NCBI RefSeq assembly: GCF_046630445.1
Contig: NC_092338.1
Location: 207,349,501 to 207,413,500 of the forward strand
Source of the DNA: Rutidosis leptorrhynchoides
Lineage: Eukaryota > Streptophyta > Magnoliopsida > Asterales > Asteraceae
Direction: 5' to 3'
DNA: 64,000 nucleotides
Positions 21,896-34,124 of this stretch are shown here, one piece after another; within the stretch, counting starts at the first letter, position 1; every line of letters begins with the position of its first letter. Made by a program: the position numbers and the translations under genes. Below the pieces are notes generated by a model that saw only the letters and a program-made list of their open reading frames with translations, had not been told where the DNA came from and did not search any database.

Positions 21896-22579
21896 CTAGT
21901 ACACAAGTCGTTCAGCAAAGGCAATAAAGACACGTAATTCATACGTCCAGAAACAAGTCATGCATTCTGGTTTTACTAGGACTACTTCCCATCCTTGGTC
22001 TTGTGGAACATAACCGTTATGGCCGTTGATAAGACATCGTGTTGTAACATTGTCAAAGGGACGAGGGTTACGTAATGACCAACAGTCTCGTAATAACCTA
22101 AAAACCTCATTTCTTACCCCAATTACCGACTCCGTCACTTATGGGAACATTTTGTTTAATAGTTGTAGCCCGATGTTCTTGTTCTCACTTTGGTGAGAAG
22201 CAAACATTACTAACCCATAAGCATAACATGCTTCTTTATGTTGCATGTTAGCCGCTTTTTCTAAATCACGAAGTCCTATATTCGAATATACTGAGTCAAA
22301 ATAATATCTTAACCCGTTACGTAAAATAGCATTTGGGTTCCCCGCAATATATGCGTCAAAGTAAACACATCGTAACTTATGGATTTCCCAATGTGATATC
22401 CCCCATCTTTCGAGCGAAAGCCTTTTATAAACCAAGGCATTCTTGGAACGTTCTTCGAATGTCTTACAAACTGATCTCGCCTTAAATAGTTGTGCCGAGG
22501 AATTCTGACCGACTCTAGACAAGATTTCATCAATCATGTCTCCGGGTAGGTCTCTTAAAATATTAGGTTGTCTATCCAT
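21896..22579 (-). pseudogene. F-box gene of At2g35280-like type captured inside element B
   Basis: The ORF from M 22579 has an N-terminal F-box (about residues 9-50: LRDLPGDMIDEILSRVG, AQLFKARSVCKTFEERS), followed by a Sel1/TPR-like segment (NPNAILRNGLRYYF, GLRDLEKAANMQHKEACYAYGLVMF). A TAA at 22139-22141 follows NKMFP; the same frame then runs to 21896 with a Cys-rich end (ECMTCFWTYELRVF). This arrangement is that of plant F-box proteins of the At2g35280-like group, which as F-box proteins would act in SCF ubiquitin ligases (family knowledge). It has the same strand as the retrotransposon, between its PBS and gag, and no intron is visible. I infer transduplication of a host gene; one nonsense codon splits it. 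Confidence 0.78.
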
Positions 22580-22716
22580 TTTGTATTTTTATACTGTAAA
22601 ATAGACAAGAGTTAGATTCATAAAAATAATACTTATTAATACAAGCAGTTTTTACATATATCATAAAGCATAAGCACACTATATTACATATATTACACCA
22701 CACAAATACAACTATC

Positions 22717-23331
22717 TTATTCCGACTCGCTCGTTTCTTCTTGTTCGGTTTTGGTTCGTTTTACCAAGTTTCTAGGGATATATGATGTTCCCCTAATACG
22801 AGCCGTCGTTGTCCACATTGGTTTAGAAAAACCTGGTGGTTTAGAGGTTCCCGGGTCATTGTTACAACTTAAGGACTTCGGGGGTTGACGATACATATAA
22901 AGTTCATCGGGGTTGGAATTAGATTTCTCTATTTTTATGCCCTTTCCCTTATTATTTTCTTTTGCCTTTTTAAATTCAGTTGGGGTAATTTCTATAACAT
23001 CATCGGAATTCTCGTCGGAATCCGATTCATCGGAGAATTGGTAATCCTCCCAATATTTTGCTTCCTTGGCGGAAACACCATTGACCATAATTAACCTTGG
23101 TCGGTTGGTTGAGGATTCTCTTTTACTTAACCGTTTTATTATTTCCCCCACCGGTTCTATTTCTTCTTCCGGTTCCGATTCTTCTTCCGGTTCCGATTCT
23201 TCTTCCGGTTCCGACTCTTCTTCCGGTTCCTCTTCGGGAACTTGTGAATCAGTCCACAAATCATTCCAATTTACATTTGACTCTTCATTATTATTAGGTG
23301 AGTCAATGGGACTTGTTCTAGAGGTAGACAT
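22717..23331 (-). CDS. Acidic repeat-containing ORF upstream of the F-box ORF in element B
   Basis: An intact 204-residue ORF lies about 200 bp inside the PBS. Residues ~32-60 are a tandem acidic repeat (unit ESEPEE, coded by an 18-bp repeat at about 23157-23240), then a second acidic cluster (SDESDSDENSDD) and a basic, Lys/Arg-rich C-terminus. No catalytic motif and no membrane segment. Element C has a different acidic, Ser/Pro-rich ORF in the same place. The function is unknown to me. Confidence 0.6.
   Translation of the reverse strand: MSTSRTSPIDSPNNNEESNVNWNDLWTDSQVPEEEPEEESEPEEESEPEEESEPEEEIEPVGEIIKRLSKRESSTNRPRLIMVNGVSAKEAKYWEDYQFSDESDSDENSDDVIEITPTEFKKAKENNKGKGIKIEKSNSNPDELYMYRQPPKSLSCNNDPGTSKPPGFSKPMWTTTARIRGTSYIPRNLVKRTKTEQEETSESE
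23157..23240. repeat. 18-bp coding tandem repeat
   Basis: Unit TTCTTCCGGTTCCGATTC and close variants repeat about four and a half times, encoding the acidic PEEESE repeat on the minus strand. Confidence 0.9.
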
Positions 23332-23526
23332 CTATCACATAATATCAAACACGTTAAGAGATTAATATATCACATAATATTCATATGTTAAAAATATATA
23401 GTTTCCAACAAAAATGTTAAGCAATCATTTTTAAAGAAAACACGGTCAAAGTCCAGACTCACTAATGCATCCTAACAAACTTGATAAGACACACTAATGC
23501 AAATTTTCTGGTTCTCTAAGACCAAC
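23332..23526 (-). other. Element B leader next to PBS
   Basis: Noncoding leader. The stretch at about 23445-23526 (cggtcaaagtccagactcac..., ...ggttctctaagacc) is clearly related to the leader of E (37070-37165) and F (49620-49705), so it is conserved between an autonomous-type family and the LARD family. Confidence 0.8.
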
Positions 23527-23538
23527 GCTCGGATACCA
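23527..23538 (-). promoter_or_regulatory. Element B primer binding site
   Basis: Sense TGGTATCCGAGC, two bases from the LTR end. It is close to the initiator-Met tRNA 3' complement (TGGTATCAGAGC) used by many plant Ty3/gypsy elements. Confidence 0.85.
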
Positions 23539-23540
23539 AC

Positions 23541-26500
23541 TGAAATGTCCCGTTCTTATTGATTAAAAACGTTCCATATTAATTGATTTCGTTGCGAGGT
23601 TTTGACCTCTATATGAGACGTTTTTCAAAGACTACATTCATTTTTAAAACAAACCATAACCTTTATTTCATAAATAAAGGTTTAAAAAGCTTTACGTAGA
23701 TTATCAAATAATGATAATCTAAAATATCCTGTTTACACACGACCATTACATAATGGTTTACAATACAAATATGTTACATCGAAATCAGTTTCTTGAATGC
23801 AGTTTTTACACAATATCATACAAACATGGACTCCAAATCTTGTCCTTATTTTAGTATGTAACAGCGGAAGCTCTTAGTATTCACCTGAGAATAAACATGC
23901 TTTAAACGTCAACAAAAATGTTGGTGAGTTATAGGTTTAACCTATATATATCAAATCGTAACAATAGACCACAAGATTTCATATTTCAATACACATCCCA
24001 TACATAGAGATAAAAATCATTCATATGGTGAACACCTGGTAACCGACATTAACAAGATGCATATATATATATAAGAATATCCCCATCATTCCGGGACATC
24101 CTTCGGATATGATATAAATTTCGAAGTACTAAAGCATCCGGTACTTTGGATGGGGTTTGTTAGGCCCAATAGATCTATCTTTAGGATTCGCGTCAATTAG
24201 GGTGTCTGTTCCCTAATTCTTAGATTACCAGACTTAATAAAAAGGGGCATATTCGATTTCGATAATTCAACCATAGAATGTAGTTTCACGTACTTGTGTC
24301 TATTTTGTAAATCATTTATAAAACCTGCATGTATTCTCATCCCAAAAATATTAGATTTTAAAAGTGGGACTATAACTCACTTTCACAGATTTTTACTTCG
24401 TCGGGAAGTAAGACTTGGCCACTGGTTGATTCAAGAACCTATAACAATATATACATATATATCAAAGTATGTTTAAAATATATTTACAATACTTTTAATA
24501 TATTTTGATGTTTTAAGTTTATTAAGTCAGCTGTCCTCGTTAGTAACCTACAACTAGTTGTCCACAGTTAGATGTACAGAAATAAATCGATAAATATTAT
24601 CTTGAATCAATCCACGACCTAGTGTATACGTATCTCAGTATTGATCACAACTCAAACTATATATATTTTGGAATCAACCTCAACCCTGTATAGCTAACTC
24701 CAACATTCACATATAGAGTGTCTATGGTTGTTCCGAAATATATATAGATGTGTCGACATGATAGGTCGAAACATTGTATACATGTCTATGGTATCTCAAG
24801 ATTACATAATATACAATACAAGTTGATTAAGTTATGGTTGGAATAGATTTGTTACCAATTTTCACGTAGCTAAAATGAGAAAAATTATCCAATCTTGTTT
24901 TACCCATAACTTCTTCATTTTAAATCCGTTTTGAGTGAATCAAATTGCTATGGTTTCATATATTGAACTCTATTTTATGAATCTAAATAGAAAAAGTATA
25001 GGTTTATAGTCGGAAAAATAAGTTACAAGTCATTTTTGTAAAGGTAGTCATTTCAGTCGAAAAAACGACGTCTAGATGACCATTTTAGAAAACATACTTC
25101 CACTTTGAGTTTAACCATAATTTTTGGATATAGTTTCATTTTCATAATAAAAATCATTTTCTCAGAATAACAACTTTTAAATCAAAGTTTATCATAGTTT
25201 TTAATTAACTAACCCAAAACAGCCCGCGGTGTTACTACGACGGCGTAAATCCGGTTTTACGGTGTTTTTCGTGTTTCCAGGTTTTAAATCATTAAGTTAG
25301 CATATCATATAGATATAGAACATGTGTGTAGTTAATTTTAAAAGTCAAGTTAGAAGGATTAACTTTTGTTTGCGAACAAGTTTAGAATTAACTAAACTAT
25401 GTTCTAATGATTACGAGTTTAAACCTTCGAATAAGATAGTTTTATATATATGAATCGAATGATGTTATGAACATCATTACTACCTCAAGTTTAGTAGGTA
25501 AACCTACTGGAAGTGACAAGAAATGATCTAGCTTCAAAGGATCTTGGATGGCTTGAAAGTTCTTGAAGTGGGATCATGACACAAAAACAAGTTCAAGTAA
25601 GATTTTTACTCGAATTAAGATAGTTTATAGTTATAGAAATTGAATCAAAGTTTGAATATGAATATTACCTTGAATAAGAAAGATAACCTACTGTATATAA
25701 CAAAGGTTTCTTGATCTTAGATGATTACTTGGAATGGATTAGAAAGCTTGGAAGTAAATTAGTAAACTTGAAGGGATTTTTGAAGTGTTCTTGAAGTGTT
25801 CTTCCTATGATGATTATAGCTTGATTCTTGAAGTGATTTTTGATGAAGATGATGATTAACTACTGGAAAAATACGTTCATAATAATGTGTGTGTGTTGAG
25901 AGAGAATTAGAAAGAGAATTGGAAGTGAAATGGAGTGAATGATGAGTGGTAATTGGTGAGTGGTGAGTGGGGTTAAAAGGAGTTCTAATTAGTTGACTAG
26001 CTCATGGTAGAAGTTAAAATTTATTAGTCATACATGAAATAATCAAGAGTGGAATCTCATGCTAGTTCCTATTGGTATATACTCATAGTAAGTATATTTT
26101 GAAGCTGTGTATAATACGGGTAAGAATACGACTAGAATTCTTGATGAAAGAAAAGAATGGAAAAGTAACTGTAACCATTTTCGTTAAGTATGAGTGTTTT
26201 GATATATGTCTTGAAGTCTTCCAAAAGTATTTTAATACATCTAAATACACTACATGTATATACATTTTAACTGAGTCGCTAAGTCATCGTTAGTCGTTAC
26301 ATGTAAGTGTTGTTTTGAAACCTTTAAGTTAACGATCTCAATTAATGTTGTTAACCCATTGTTTATTATATCTAATGAGATGTTAAATTATTATATTATC
26401 ATGATATTATGATATATTAATATATCTTAATATGATATATATACATTTAAATGTCGTTACAACGATAATCGTTACATATATGTCTCGTTTCGAAATCCTT

Positions 26501-26799
26501 AAGTTAGTAGTCTTGTTTATATGTATATAACTCATTGTTAATATACTTATGGAGATACTTACTTATCATAATCTCATGTTAACCATATGTATATCCATAT
26601 ATATATCGTCATGTCGTTTTTACAAGTTTTAACGTTCGTGAATCGCCGGTCAACTTGGGTGGTCAATTGTCTATATGAAACATATTTCAATTAATCAAGT
26701 CTTAACAAGTTTGATTGCTTAACATGTTGGAAACATTTAATCATGTAAATATCAATCTCAATTAATATATATAAACATGGAAAAGTTCGGGTCACTACA
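23541..26799 (-). repeat. Element B 5' LTR
   Basis: In sense it begins TGTAGTGACCCG and ends GGGACATTTCA, directly before the PBS: 3259 bp. No coding sequence. The blocks at about 23600-23700, 23880-23990 and 24060-24400 are similar to the LARD LTRs and in part to element C's LTR. The other LTR lies outside the window, so the right boundary rests on the TG start and the break in element C's gag. Confidence 0.85.
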
Positions 26800-27290
26800 G
26801 TAGAAAGCTCCAGATAACGGTTGGTGTAGTTCTCAATGTCAGTAACCTTGACCTTGAGTTCCCAGAACTCAGCTTCAAGTTTCTGAACTTGACTCCTTGG
26901 GCAGAATTTGTTGACCATCATGCTTTTGAGTTCGTCCCATGGAATTGCATTAGCATTATCAATTCCTACGGACTTGGCATGAGCAGTCCACCAAGTTAAA
27001 GCATTACCACCCAATGAGCTAGTGGCATACTTCACTCGATCTTCATCACCACAGTTGCAAATACGAAAAATGGATTCCATCTTTTCGAACCAACGAACTA
27101 GTTCGGCAGCTTCCTCAGTTCCCTTAAATGGAGGAGGATGACAGTTTGAAACATCCTTGTAGGAACAAGGTTTCAGTTGAGTATTAGCATGATTAGCTTG
27201 GGCGTTGCCTTGGGCGGCAGCGAGTAACTATTGGAATTGCTCAGTAGTTAACACAACGTTGGTAACGGTAGGTGCAACTGAACGAACCAT
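26800..27290 (-). pseudogene. Element C gag fragment, cut by element B
   Basis: A gag of the Tekay/chromovirus type starts at ATG 27290 (MVRSVAPTVTNVVLTTEQFQ), has a TAG within the next few codons (Gln codon changed), then a capsid region: FKGTEEAAELVRWFEKMESIF, LGGNALTWWTAHAKS, NYTNRYLELSTV. Homology stops at 26800, where element B's LTR begins; codons beyond are LTR sequence read through. The rest of C's gag and pol must lie left of base 1. Confidence 0.85.
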
Positions 27291-27570
27291 GATGTCGCTA
27301 CATAAGTGAACATAAGTCGGATAACTTAATAAATTATAGGGTTGAGCAATTACAAGTAGGAATAAGACAAAGTATAGATATCACATGATATATATAAAAT
27401 ACTTTATATTATCAAGGAATGAGGCATTAAATAAGCCTTTTTAATACACGATTCGGAAATAGAAATAGTTTTAAGGCATAGCCTTTACATAGATGGAAAA
27501 ATAGGAAAGATAACTAAAGAATATTAAGATTGAAATAATCTTCATATTTCTTCTTCTCGTCCTCAAACTG

Positions 27571-28201
27571 CTACATCACTTTTTCCATGTTATCTTTCAC
27601 AAGTTTCTCTAGCCTTTCGGTTTGAGAGTCGAGGGACTCTTGGATAATTTCCTTTAAGATTTTGTTTTCTTTTTCTTGGTTGTTTAGACGCACTTCTATT
27701 CGAGCAACATGACGTCTACTAAACTCCCTATTCTTCTCACAGCTACTCTGAAGGTTGATGATATCAGTCTTCACCCTTACATGCTTCTCGTTATTACAGA
27801 ATAATGGACTGGTAGCGGGTTCGGGTTGCTTTCTCTTTAGAATTGGGTTTTTCAGACAATTCTTCCATAGGCTCTTCTTCGGGTTCATAATTGAAGAAGT
27901 CACTATTGTAGTTAGGGAGGTTTTGAAGAGCATCCCATTCAGGAGTACTCATCGGTTTATGTACCAATGAGTGAAAAGAGCCAGAGTTAGCAGAATCAGC
28001 ACGGCATTCTCCTTCACTTTCAGATCCTTGAGTTGGGTGAAGTTCAGGATAAGCAGGTAGTGTATCTGTACTATAGTTTGGTGAAGTAGGACTGTAAGAA
28101 GGACTTCGAACAGGTCTTAATATTTCAGAGTGTCCAACACCTACTTCGGTAGTAGGGTTGTGAGTTGCCTTGTTAGGCTTGTTAACTTGACATCCTATCA
28201 T
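27571..28201 (-). pseudogene. Element C pre-gag ORF, frameshifted
   Basis: The frame from ATG 28201 gives a Ser/Pro/Glu-rich segment (SPSYSPTSPNYSTDTLPAYPEL, ...NYEPEEEPMEELSEKP). Near 27800-27850 the coding switches to the frame ending at 27571, which is charged and helix-prone (RIEVRLNNQEKENKILKEII, ...RLEKLVKDNMEKVM) and probably coiled coil. It lies between PBS and gag, like the acidic ORF of element B. No named family recognised. Confidence 0.6.
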
Positions 28202-28391
28202 TAGGAAAGAGACTTTGATTAGAATCTTTTAGTCAAGTTTAGGAAAGCATAAATATTAAGATTATAGGGCAATCCTAAGTGCTTTAAAGTCTAAGGCAGG
28301 AAAGGTTATAGTTTTCTAGATTGCTAAGGCACCCTAGCTAGCAAATAAGGCACACATAAAGATACAATCCCGGTTCTCTATAACAGCCTGG

Positions 28392-28406
28392 TTATGACTG
28401 ATACCA
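28392..28406 (-). promoter_or_regulatory. Element C primer binding site (degenerate)
   Basis: Sense TTGGTATCAGTCATAAC: the first nine to ten bases match the initiator-Met tRNA type, then it diverges. Confidence 0.65.
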
Positions 28407-28409
28407 ATC

Positions 28410-30619
28410 TATCACACCCCCAGTTAGGGCCTGGGCAAAATGTGACTTAATATCAGAATATACTAACATATTATAATAACGAGAACAATACTAAATGAGA
28501 AAGTTAAACTTTATGGAGTACGCAGCGGAAAATGAAATGTCGTTACAAAGGAGTAAAGTAAATGTTTAAATGAAATAGTAATAAATGCGATAATCTCTTG
28601 ATCCTATGTCCAAGTAGCATCACATAAGCAGTAGATAAGTAAGCTTGAATCAAACAGTACCTGAGACAAAACATGCTAAAGTGTCAACCAAAAGGTTGAG
28701 TGAAGTTCATAGGTTTAACAAAAGTTTGACCTTTGTTTTAGACCACAAGATTTAGTTTGTAAAGTTGATCTCCCGCAGGATCAAAAAGTTATGCCAAAGC
28801 GTGATATTTAGACTAAACGTTCAAGTTTGCCCCATTACAAGTTGTGTCTGTCCTTGTCGATTTAATTTCATTATCAAGTAATACAAAGACTTAGTCAAAT
28901 GTATCGGGGACGTTACTCCCGATAGGCCTACCCCCAATAATTAAGCATGCAGCAGCAATTAAAAATATCACTATAGGGACTTAGTCGGACATAGCCGGGT
29001 ATAGCATAGTTTAACAGTTTGGTACTTGTGTCTAAATTGTAAAAAGTAAAAACAGCATGTGTCTCACCCTAAGTAAAGTAAATAAGTTTGCTAGCAATAA
29101 AGAGGGGCTATGAATTCACCTTAAATAGCAGTTAAAGTATTCCACGCAAAAAGGAAAGTAAAGCAAGTAAGTGATCTGGATATCAACCTAGAGGTATAAC
29201 GTTTGATTATTTAATGTCTAACTGACATAAAGTATGTTTATTAATATAGCAACTATATTGACAGTGACGGTTTTCGAGAAAAGTTCCTATTTCTCAAAAG
29301 TTTCTATTTTTGGAAACTTACTATTTATGAAAAGCTTCCACTTATAGTAAGCTTCTAGTTTAAAAATGTTCGGGTTATAATTCTTAACAAAGATGTTGTA
29401 CAATCTCGCTCAAACTTCGTTGCTAACATGCAAGTCACTCAAATGATCTATTGTTACCGAGTGGCCAAGGATCTCTTGACCAGAATCTAAGTCTTGGCAT
29501 TCGAGATCCACAAGCGTCCCATAATGGTAATAAGGATCACCCTAGGCCACAAGTAGCGGTGATGTTTGTAGTCTTTGTACGCTATCTTTAATTATAACCT
29601 TCACGTTAGGTGCGTATATACATATATATTCATTAATTCGATTTTAATTATAATTCCTTTATATTAATTCATAAAAGTACTTTTATAATTTTTAGTAACA
29701 TATATTACTAATTATAACATGTTATTTATTTTATTTTTAATTGCATATAATTTATAACATTATTTACATGTTTTGGTAAAAAAAATAATAAACTGAAGTA
29801 AAAAGTAAAAAGTAAAAAGTAAAAAGTAAAAAGTAAAAAGTAAAAAAGTAAGAAAAGAATACTTACTAGTAGTAATTTTTCAAAGAGAGAATGAGAGAAA
29901 TTTTGGTGTGAGTTTGAATGAGAAATGAGGGGTATTTATACTTGAAAAAATTAGGTAAAAAGAATAAAATAATTAAAAGAAAAAGAAATATTTTAATTTT
30001 TAATGGGATTTTAAAATTCAAAAGTATTAAATGTTAGGTCATGGGATAATGCACAAAATAAAATAATAAAAGTAGTTTTTCCATTATAATTTTTAATTAA
30101 AAAGTATTTTATTTAATTATTTATTTATTTTTTTTAAATTCATTTATTTTAAGGATTTTTTTTATATAAATAAACAAATTGATTTAGTGCTTTTCCAAGA
30201 ATATTTGTCAATATTTTTTTTATTTTTATTTAATTAATAAATACAAATTTTGCATAAAAATAATAAATAATTCGGTATTTTGTATTTTTAATAATAATTA
30301 TGATTTTAATTATTAAACTATAGTTTTAGTAAGTTTGTAAATATTATTACATTTATATATAATTGGATTTATTATATAGTTAAATATATAATACGTTAAC
30401 TAAATAATAAAAGTGATACAAAGTTTATATACTTAGTTAAATTATGTCAAATTTTATAAATTAATAATATATTATTTATTTAAGTATACATTATTGACTA
30501 AAAATTACTATTCGGTCAATATTTAATTGTATATAACAACCCTTAATACATATAGTCAGGCTGATAACCCTAGGGTTAATTCAGTAAATTTAGAAGTTGA
30601 AAAGTGAGGGTTGTTATAA
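28410..30619 (-). repeat. Element C 5' LTR
   Basis: Bounded on the left by the PBS and on the right by a switch to element D sequence. In sense it starts TATAACAACCCTC and ends GGGGGTGTGATA, so the termini look like TA...TA and not TG...CA. A 7-bp tandem repeat (GTAAAAA, about 29797-29848) lies inside. A core at about 28660-28755 is shared with element B and LARD LTRs. No second copy is in the window, so the ends are provisional. Confidence 0.6.
29797..29848. repeat. 7-bp tandem repeat (GTAAAAA)n
   Basis: About seven consecutive units inside element C's LTR. Confidence 0.9.
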
Positions 30620-31136
30620 CTCTGTATTTATATAGCGCTTTTTCGTAAACAGTATTCATAACACAAACTTGTCCTTTGCAATTTCCAACTTTTATTATTG
30701 TGCACATAATAAACGTGTACTTTTGCGAAACAATCTGTATGCGTATATATTTATACGTTATGAATCTTCTAAGTTCGCCGAAACGATCCTTAGGCAATTA
30801 ATTAGCATTGCGAAGCATCTAAGTATTGGCAAAATCAAATACTTAGGATATAAAATTTCTTTCGCAATAATTTGCATGCAAAAGTGGGCAATTTCATCAC
30901 TTTGCTATCAAAACACTTGTGAAATACTACAACTTTATGAAATAAACTGTAAAACATTTCATAATCATTCGCATTTCACAGATAAACTTTTCGCATACTT
31001 TTACAAGTGTTTGTTTTTGAAATTCTTACAAGCGTAATCAAGACTTGAAAACAAAAACACCTAATAAGTATATCAGCCATATGCCTTGAATCCCATTTCG
31101 CACTTTGTACATATATCCTCGATAGTTTTCGCAAAG
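30620..31136 (-). other. Element D sequence downstream of integrase
   Basis: About 0.5 kb of noncoding sequence with no resemblance to D's LTR at 35085-35570, so it is internal 3' noncoding DNA. The short ORFs here on both strands have no recognisable domain. Confidence 0.6.
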
Positions 31137-32120
31137 CTATGCATAATATCGCTTTAATAAAACAGCATGCCACGCATTAGGTAAAGTTCTCCCTTCCATA
31201 TCCGCGAGCTTATATGAACCTACCGAATTAATTGCCACAATTTGATAAGGGCCTTCCCAATTAGGACCCAATTTGCCAAGCTTTTCTGCTTTGCTTGCTT
31301 CATTATTTCGCAGCACCCATTCGCCTATAGCGAAAGACAAAGCACGCACCCTTTTGTTAAAATACTTAGCAATTTGCTGCTTATTATTCGCTTCTCTGAT
31401 AGCAGCTATTAACCTCCACTCTTCAATGAAATTCAGGTTTTCGCTCAACGCATCAGCATTCGCTTCTTCCTCAAAGTTAACTATTCTGTGCGTTGGTACC
31501 AGAATTTCTGCGGGAATTACTGCCTCAGAACCATATACCAACCTAAAGGGTATTTCCCCTGTGCTCTTTTTAAAAGTTGTACGATGTGCCCACAACACAT
31601 TGGGCAATTCATCTACCCAACCAGTTCACTTTTCGCATAACCTCTTTTTAATACCGCTTACTATATCGCGGTTGGTTACTTCGCATAAGCCATTAGCTTA
31701 TGGGTGCGCTACTGACGTAAACTTTTGTATGAGATTTAAATCAGTGCATCATGTTTTGAAAGGATCTTTCGCTATTTGTGCTCCATTATCGTTAACCAGT
31801 TATCGCGGAATGCCAAATCTACAAACAATGTATTCCCATACAAAATTTCGCATTTGTACACCAGTAATAGTGCGGACCGCCTTAGCTTCAACCTATTTGG
31901 TAAAATAATCGATTGCCACAATCAGGAATTTAACATTGCCAGGCCCTGCAGGAAATGGCCCTACAATATCAATATCCCATTTGTGAAATGGCCATGGCGA
32001 ATTGACAGGAATCATATCATGCCTTGGAATTCGGTTCTGCAGGGCATGCCTTTGGCAACTTTTGCATCTTTTAATAATTTTCGCCACATCGCGGTATAGG
32101 GATGGCCAAAAGTAACCCAT
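31137..32120 (-). pseudogene. Element D integrase with multiple in-frame stops
   Basis: One frame can be followed from the TAG at 32121 to 31137 with no frameshift. It has CKSCQRHA (zinc region), D in WDIDIVGPFPAG, D in VNDNGAQIA, E in GLCEVTNRDI, the domain WVDELPNVLWAHRTT, and a GPY-type end (NWEGPYQIVAINSVGSYKL). Between about 31620 and 31892 there are five in-frame stops (after DYFTK, CRFGIPR, DPFKT, SVAHP and RLCEK), mostly where Trp or Gln is expected, as produced by C-to-T or G-to-A changes. Confidence 0.88.
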
Positions 32121-34124
32121 CTACATAATTTTCGCTGCAATTGTTTTGTAACCTGAATGCAGTGCACAAGTACCATTATGCACTTCATCTACAATCATTT
32201 CTGCCTCAATTGGGCCAACACATCGCATCATTGGTCCATAGTACGATTTGCGGTACAAAATATCATTTTGAATGATATACATTGGCGCTCGCTCTCTTAC
32301 TAAACGAGCTTCGCGGCTGTCGCTTAGCAAAGTATCATTGCGGATATATTGTATAATTGGTTCCATCCAATTTGGCTGTTCTTCTTCAACAGATGCGACC
32401 ATTAAATCACTATCTATTGATTTACTTGGTAATTCCTCAACCCATACTTGTTTTTGAAAATGCGAAAACGTTAAACCGGCCAATTTGCTCAAAGCATCCG
32501 CCTTCTTATTTTGACTTCTTGGCACTTGCGCAAGTTCAAAATGCTCAAACCGCGCTGCTAATTCTTTCAATAGCTGCAAGTATTTCTGCATAGAAGGATC
32601 ATGTGCTTTGAAAGAGTCGTTAAACTGATTCGCTACTAACTGCGAATCTGTAAATGCTCGCAACTTAGCAATATTCATTTTTCGCGCAATATTTAAACCA
32701 GCAAGTAGTGCTTCATACTTCGCTTCATTATTTGTCACATCAAAATTGAAACGCAGTGCATACGTATGCTCCTCACCACTTGGGTTTGCCAAAACCAAAC
32801 CCGCACCTGCACCTTCTTTGCACGAAGCACCATCAGTAAACAAATCCCAAGTTTCGCCAAGTATCGGTTTCAACGTGGTTCGCTCATTAATCACCTCTAA
32901 TTCTCCAGTCATTTCAGCGAGGTAATCCGCCATAACCTGACCTTTTACAGCACTACGCAAAAGGTAAGATATTTGATAAGCACTTAATTCTACTGCCCAC
33001 AATGCAAGTCTACCAGATATCTCTGGTTTTGTTAAAACTTGCTTGATTGGCATATTAGTTAATACATGCACTGGATGCCCTTGAAAATATCTTCTTAACC
33101 TTCGCGATGTTAAAATAAGCGCATACACAAACTTTTCGATCGGCGCATAGTTTATTTCACTTCCTGTAAAAGCTTTACTAACAAAATACACCGGCTTTTG
33201 TATTTTGTTCCTTTCCACGATCAAAGTTGAATCGAAAGCTTCATTTTCCACTGATATATAAAGGTAAAGAATTTCGCCATCAATTGGCGCTGTTAGTGTA
33301 GGCAAAGTTTTCAACAACTTTTTCATCTCTTGAAACGCAGTTTCTGCTTCACTGGACCAAACAAAACTTTTTTGTTTCAAACATCCTTTTAAAGTTTTGA
33401 AAAACGGCAACTGCCTTTCCGCAGCTTTAGACAAAAAACGCGTTAACGCGGCCAGTTTTCCCGTCAAACTTTGCACCTCTTTAACCGTTTTTGGCGCGGT
33501 CATATTTTCTATAGCCGCGATCTTTTTTGGATTAGCTTGAATACCTTGTTCTGTAACAAGATATCCCAAAAACTTTCCTTCAGTTTCGCCGAAACTGCAT
33601 TTTAGCGGATTGAGCTTCATGTTTATTTTTCGCAGTGTATCAAATGTTTCGAGCATATCTTCAATAATTCGCTCTTGCGTTGTGCTTTTGATCACTAAAT
33701 CATCTACATAACCCTCGAGATTACGCCCTATTTGTTTGTCAAACGCGGTATCAATCAAATGTTGATATGTCGCACCCGCATTAATTAAACCAAAAGGCAT
33801 CATTATATAGCAATATATGCCTTTGCCCGTATGAAATGCGGTTTTATCTGCGTCTTCTTGAGCTATTGGAATCTGATGATAACCTCTTGCCGCGTCCAGA
33901 AAACATTTATACAGGAAAGCATGCAAAGATTCCACTTTTAAATCAATTTCGGGAAGCGGATAGTTATCTTTGGGGCACGCTTTGTTTAAATCTTTGTAAT
34001 CAATACACATTCTCCAAGAACCATCAGGTTTTTTCACCAACACTGGATTTGCGATCCACGATTGGTATTGAACTTCGCGCAAAATTCCAGCTCTCACCAA
34101 TTTGCTACTTCTTCGCACAACCAT
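32121..34124 (-). pseudogene. Element D RT, RNase H and archaeal-type RNase H
   Basis: 667 residues are open. RT has MCIDYKDLNKACP, CFLDAARGYHQIP, MMPFGLINAGATYQ and YVDDLVIKS (catalytic D-D intact). Next is the first RNase H region (LYISVENEAFDSTLIV, NYAPIEKFVYAL), lacking some canonical residues. The second RNase H has D in LFTDGASCKEGAG, E in NNEAKYEALLAG, D in FTDSQLVANQ and D in NKKADALSKLA, all four catalytic positions present. It ends at a TAG (32121-32123) in frame with integrase. At the 5' end a frameshift near 34110 joins it to the preceding ORF. Confidence 0.9.

Noticed and set aside
31273..31908. 211-codon plus-strand ORF
   Set aside because: It lies antisense to the recognisable integrase of element D and has no domain of its own; it is a shadow frame.
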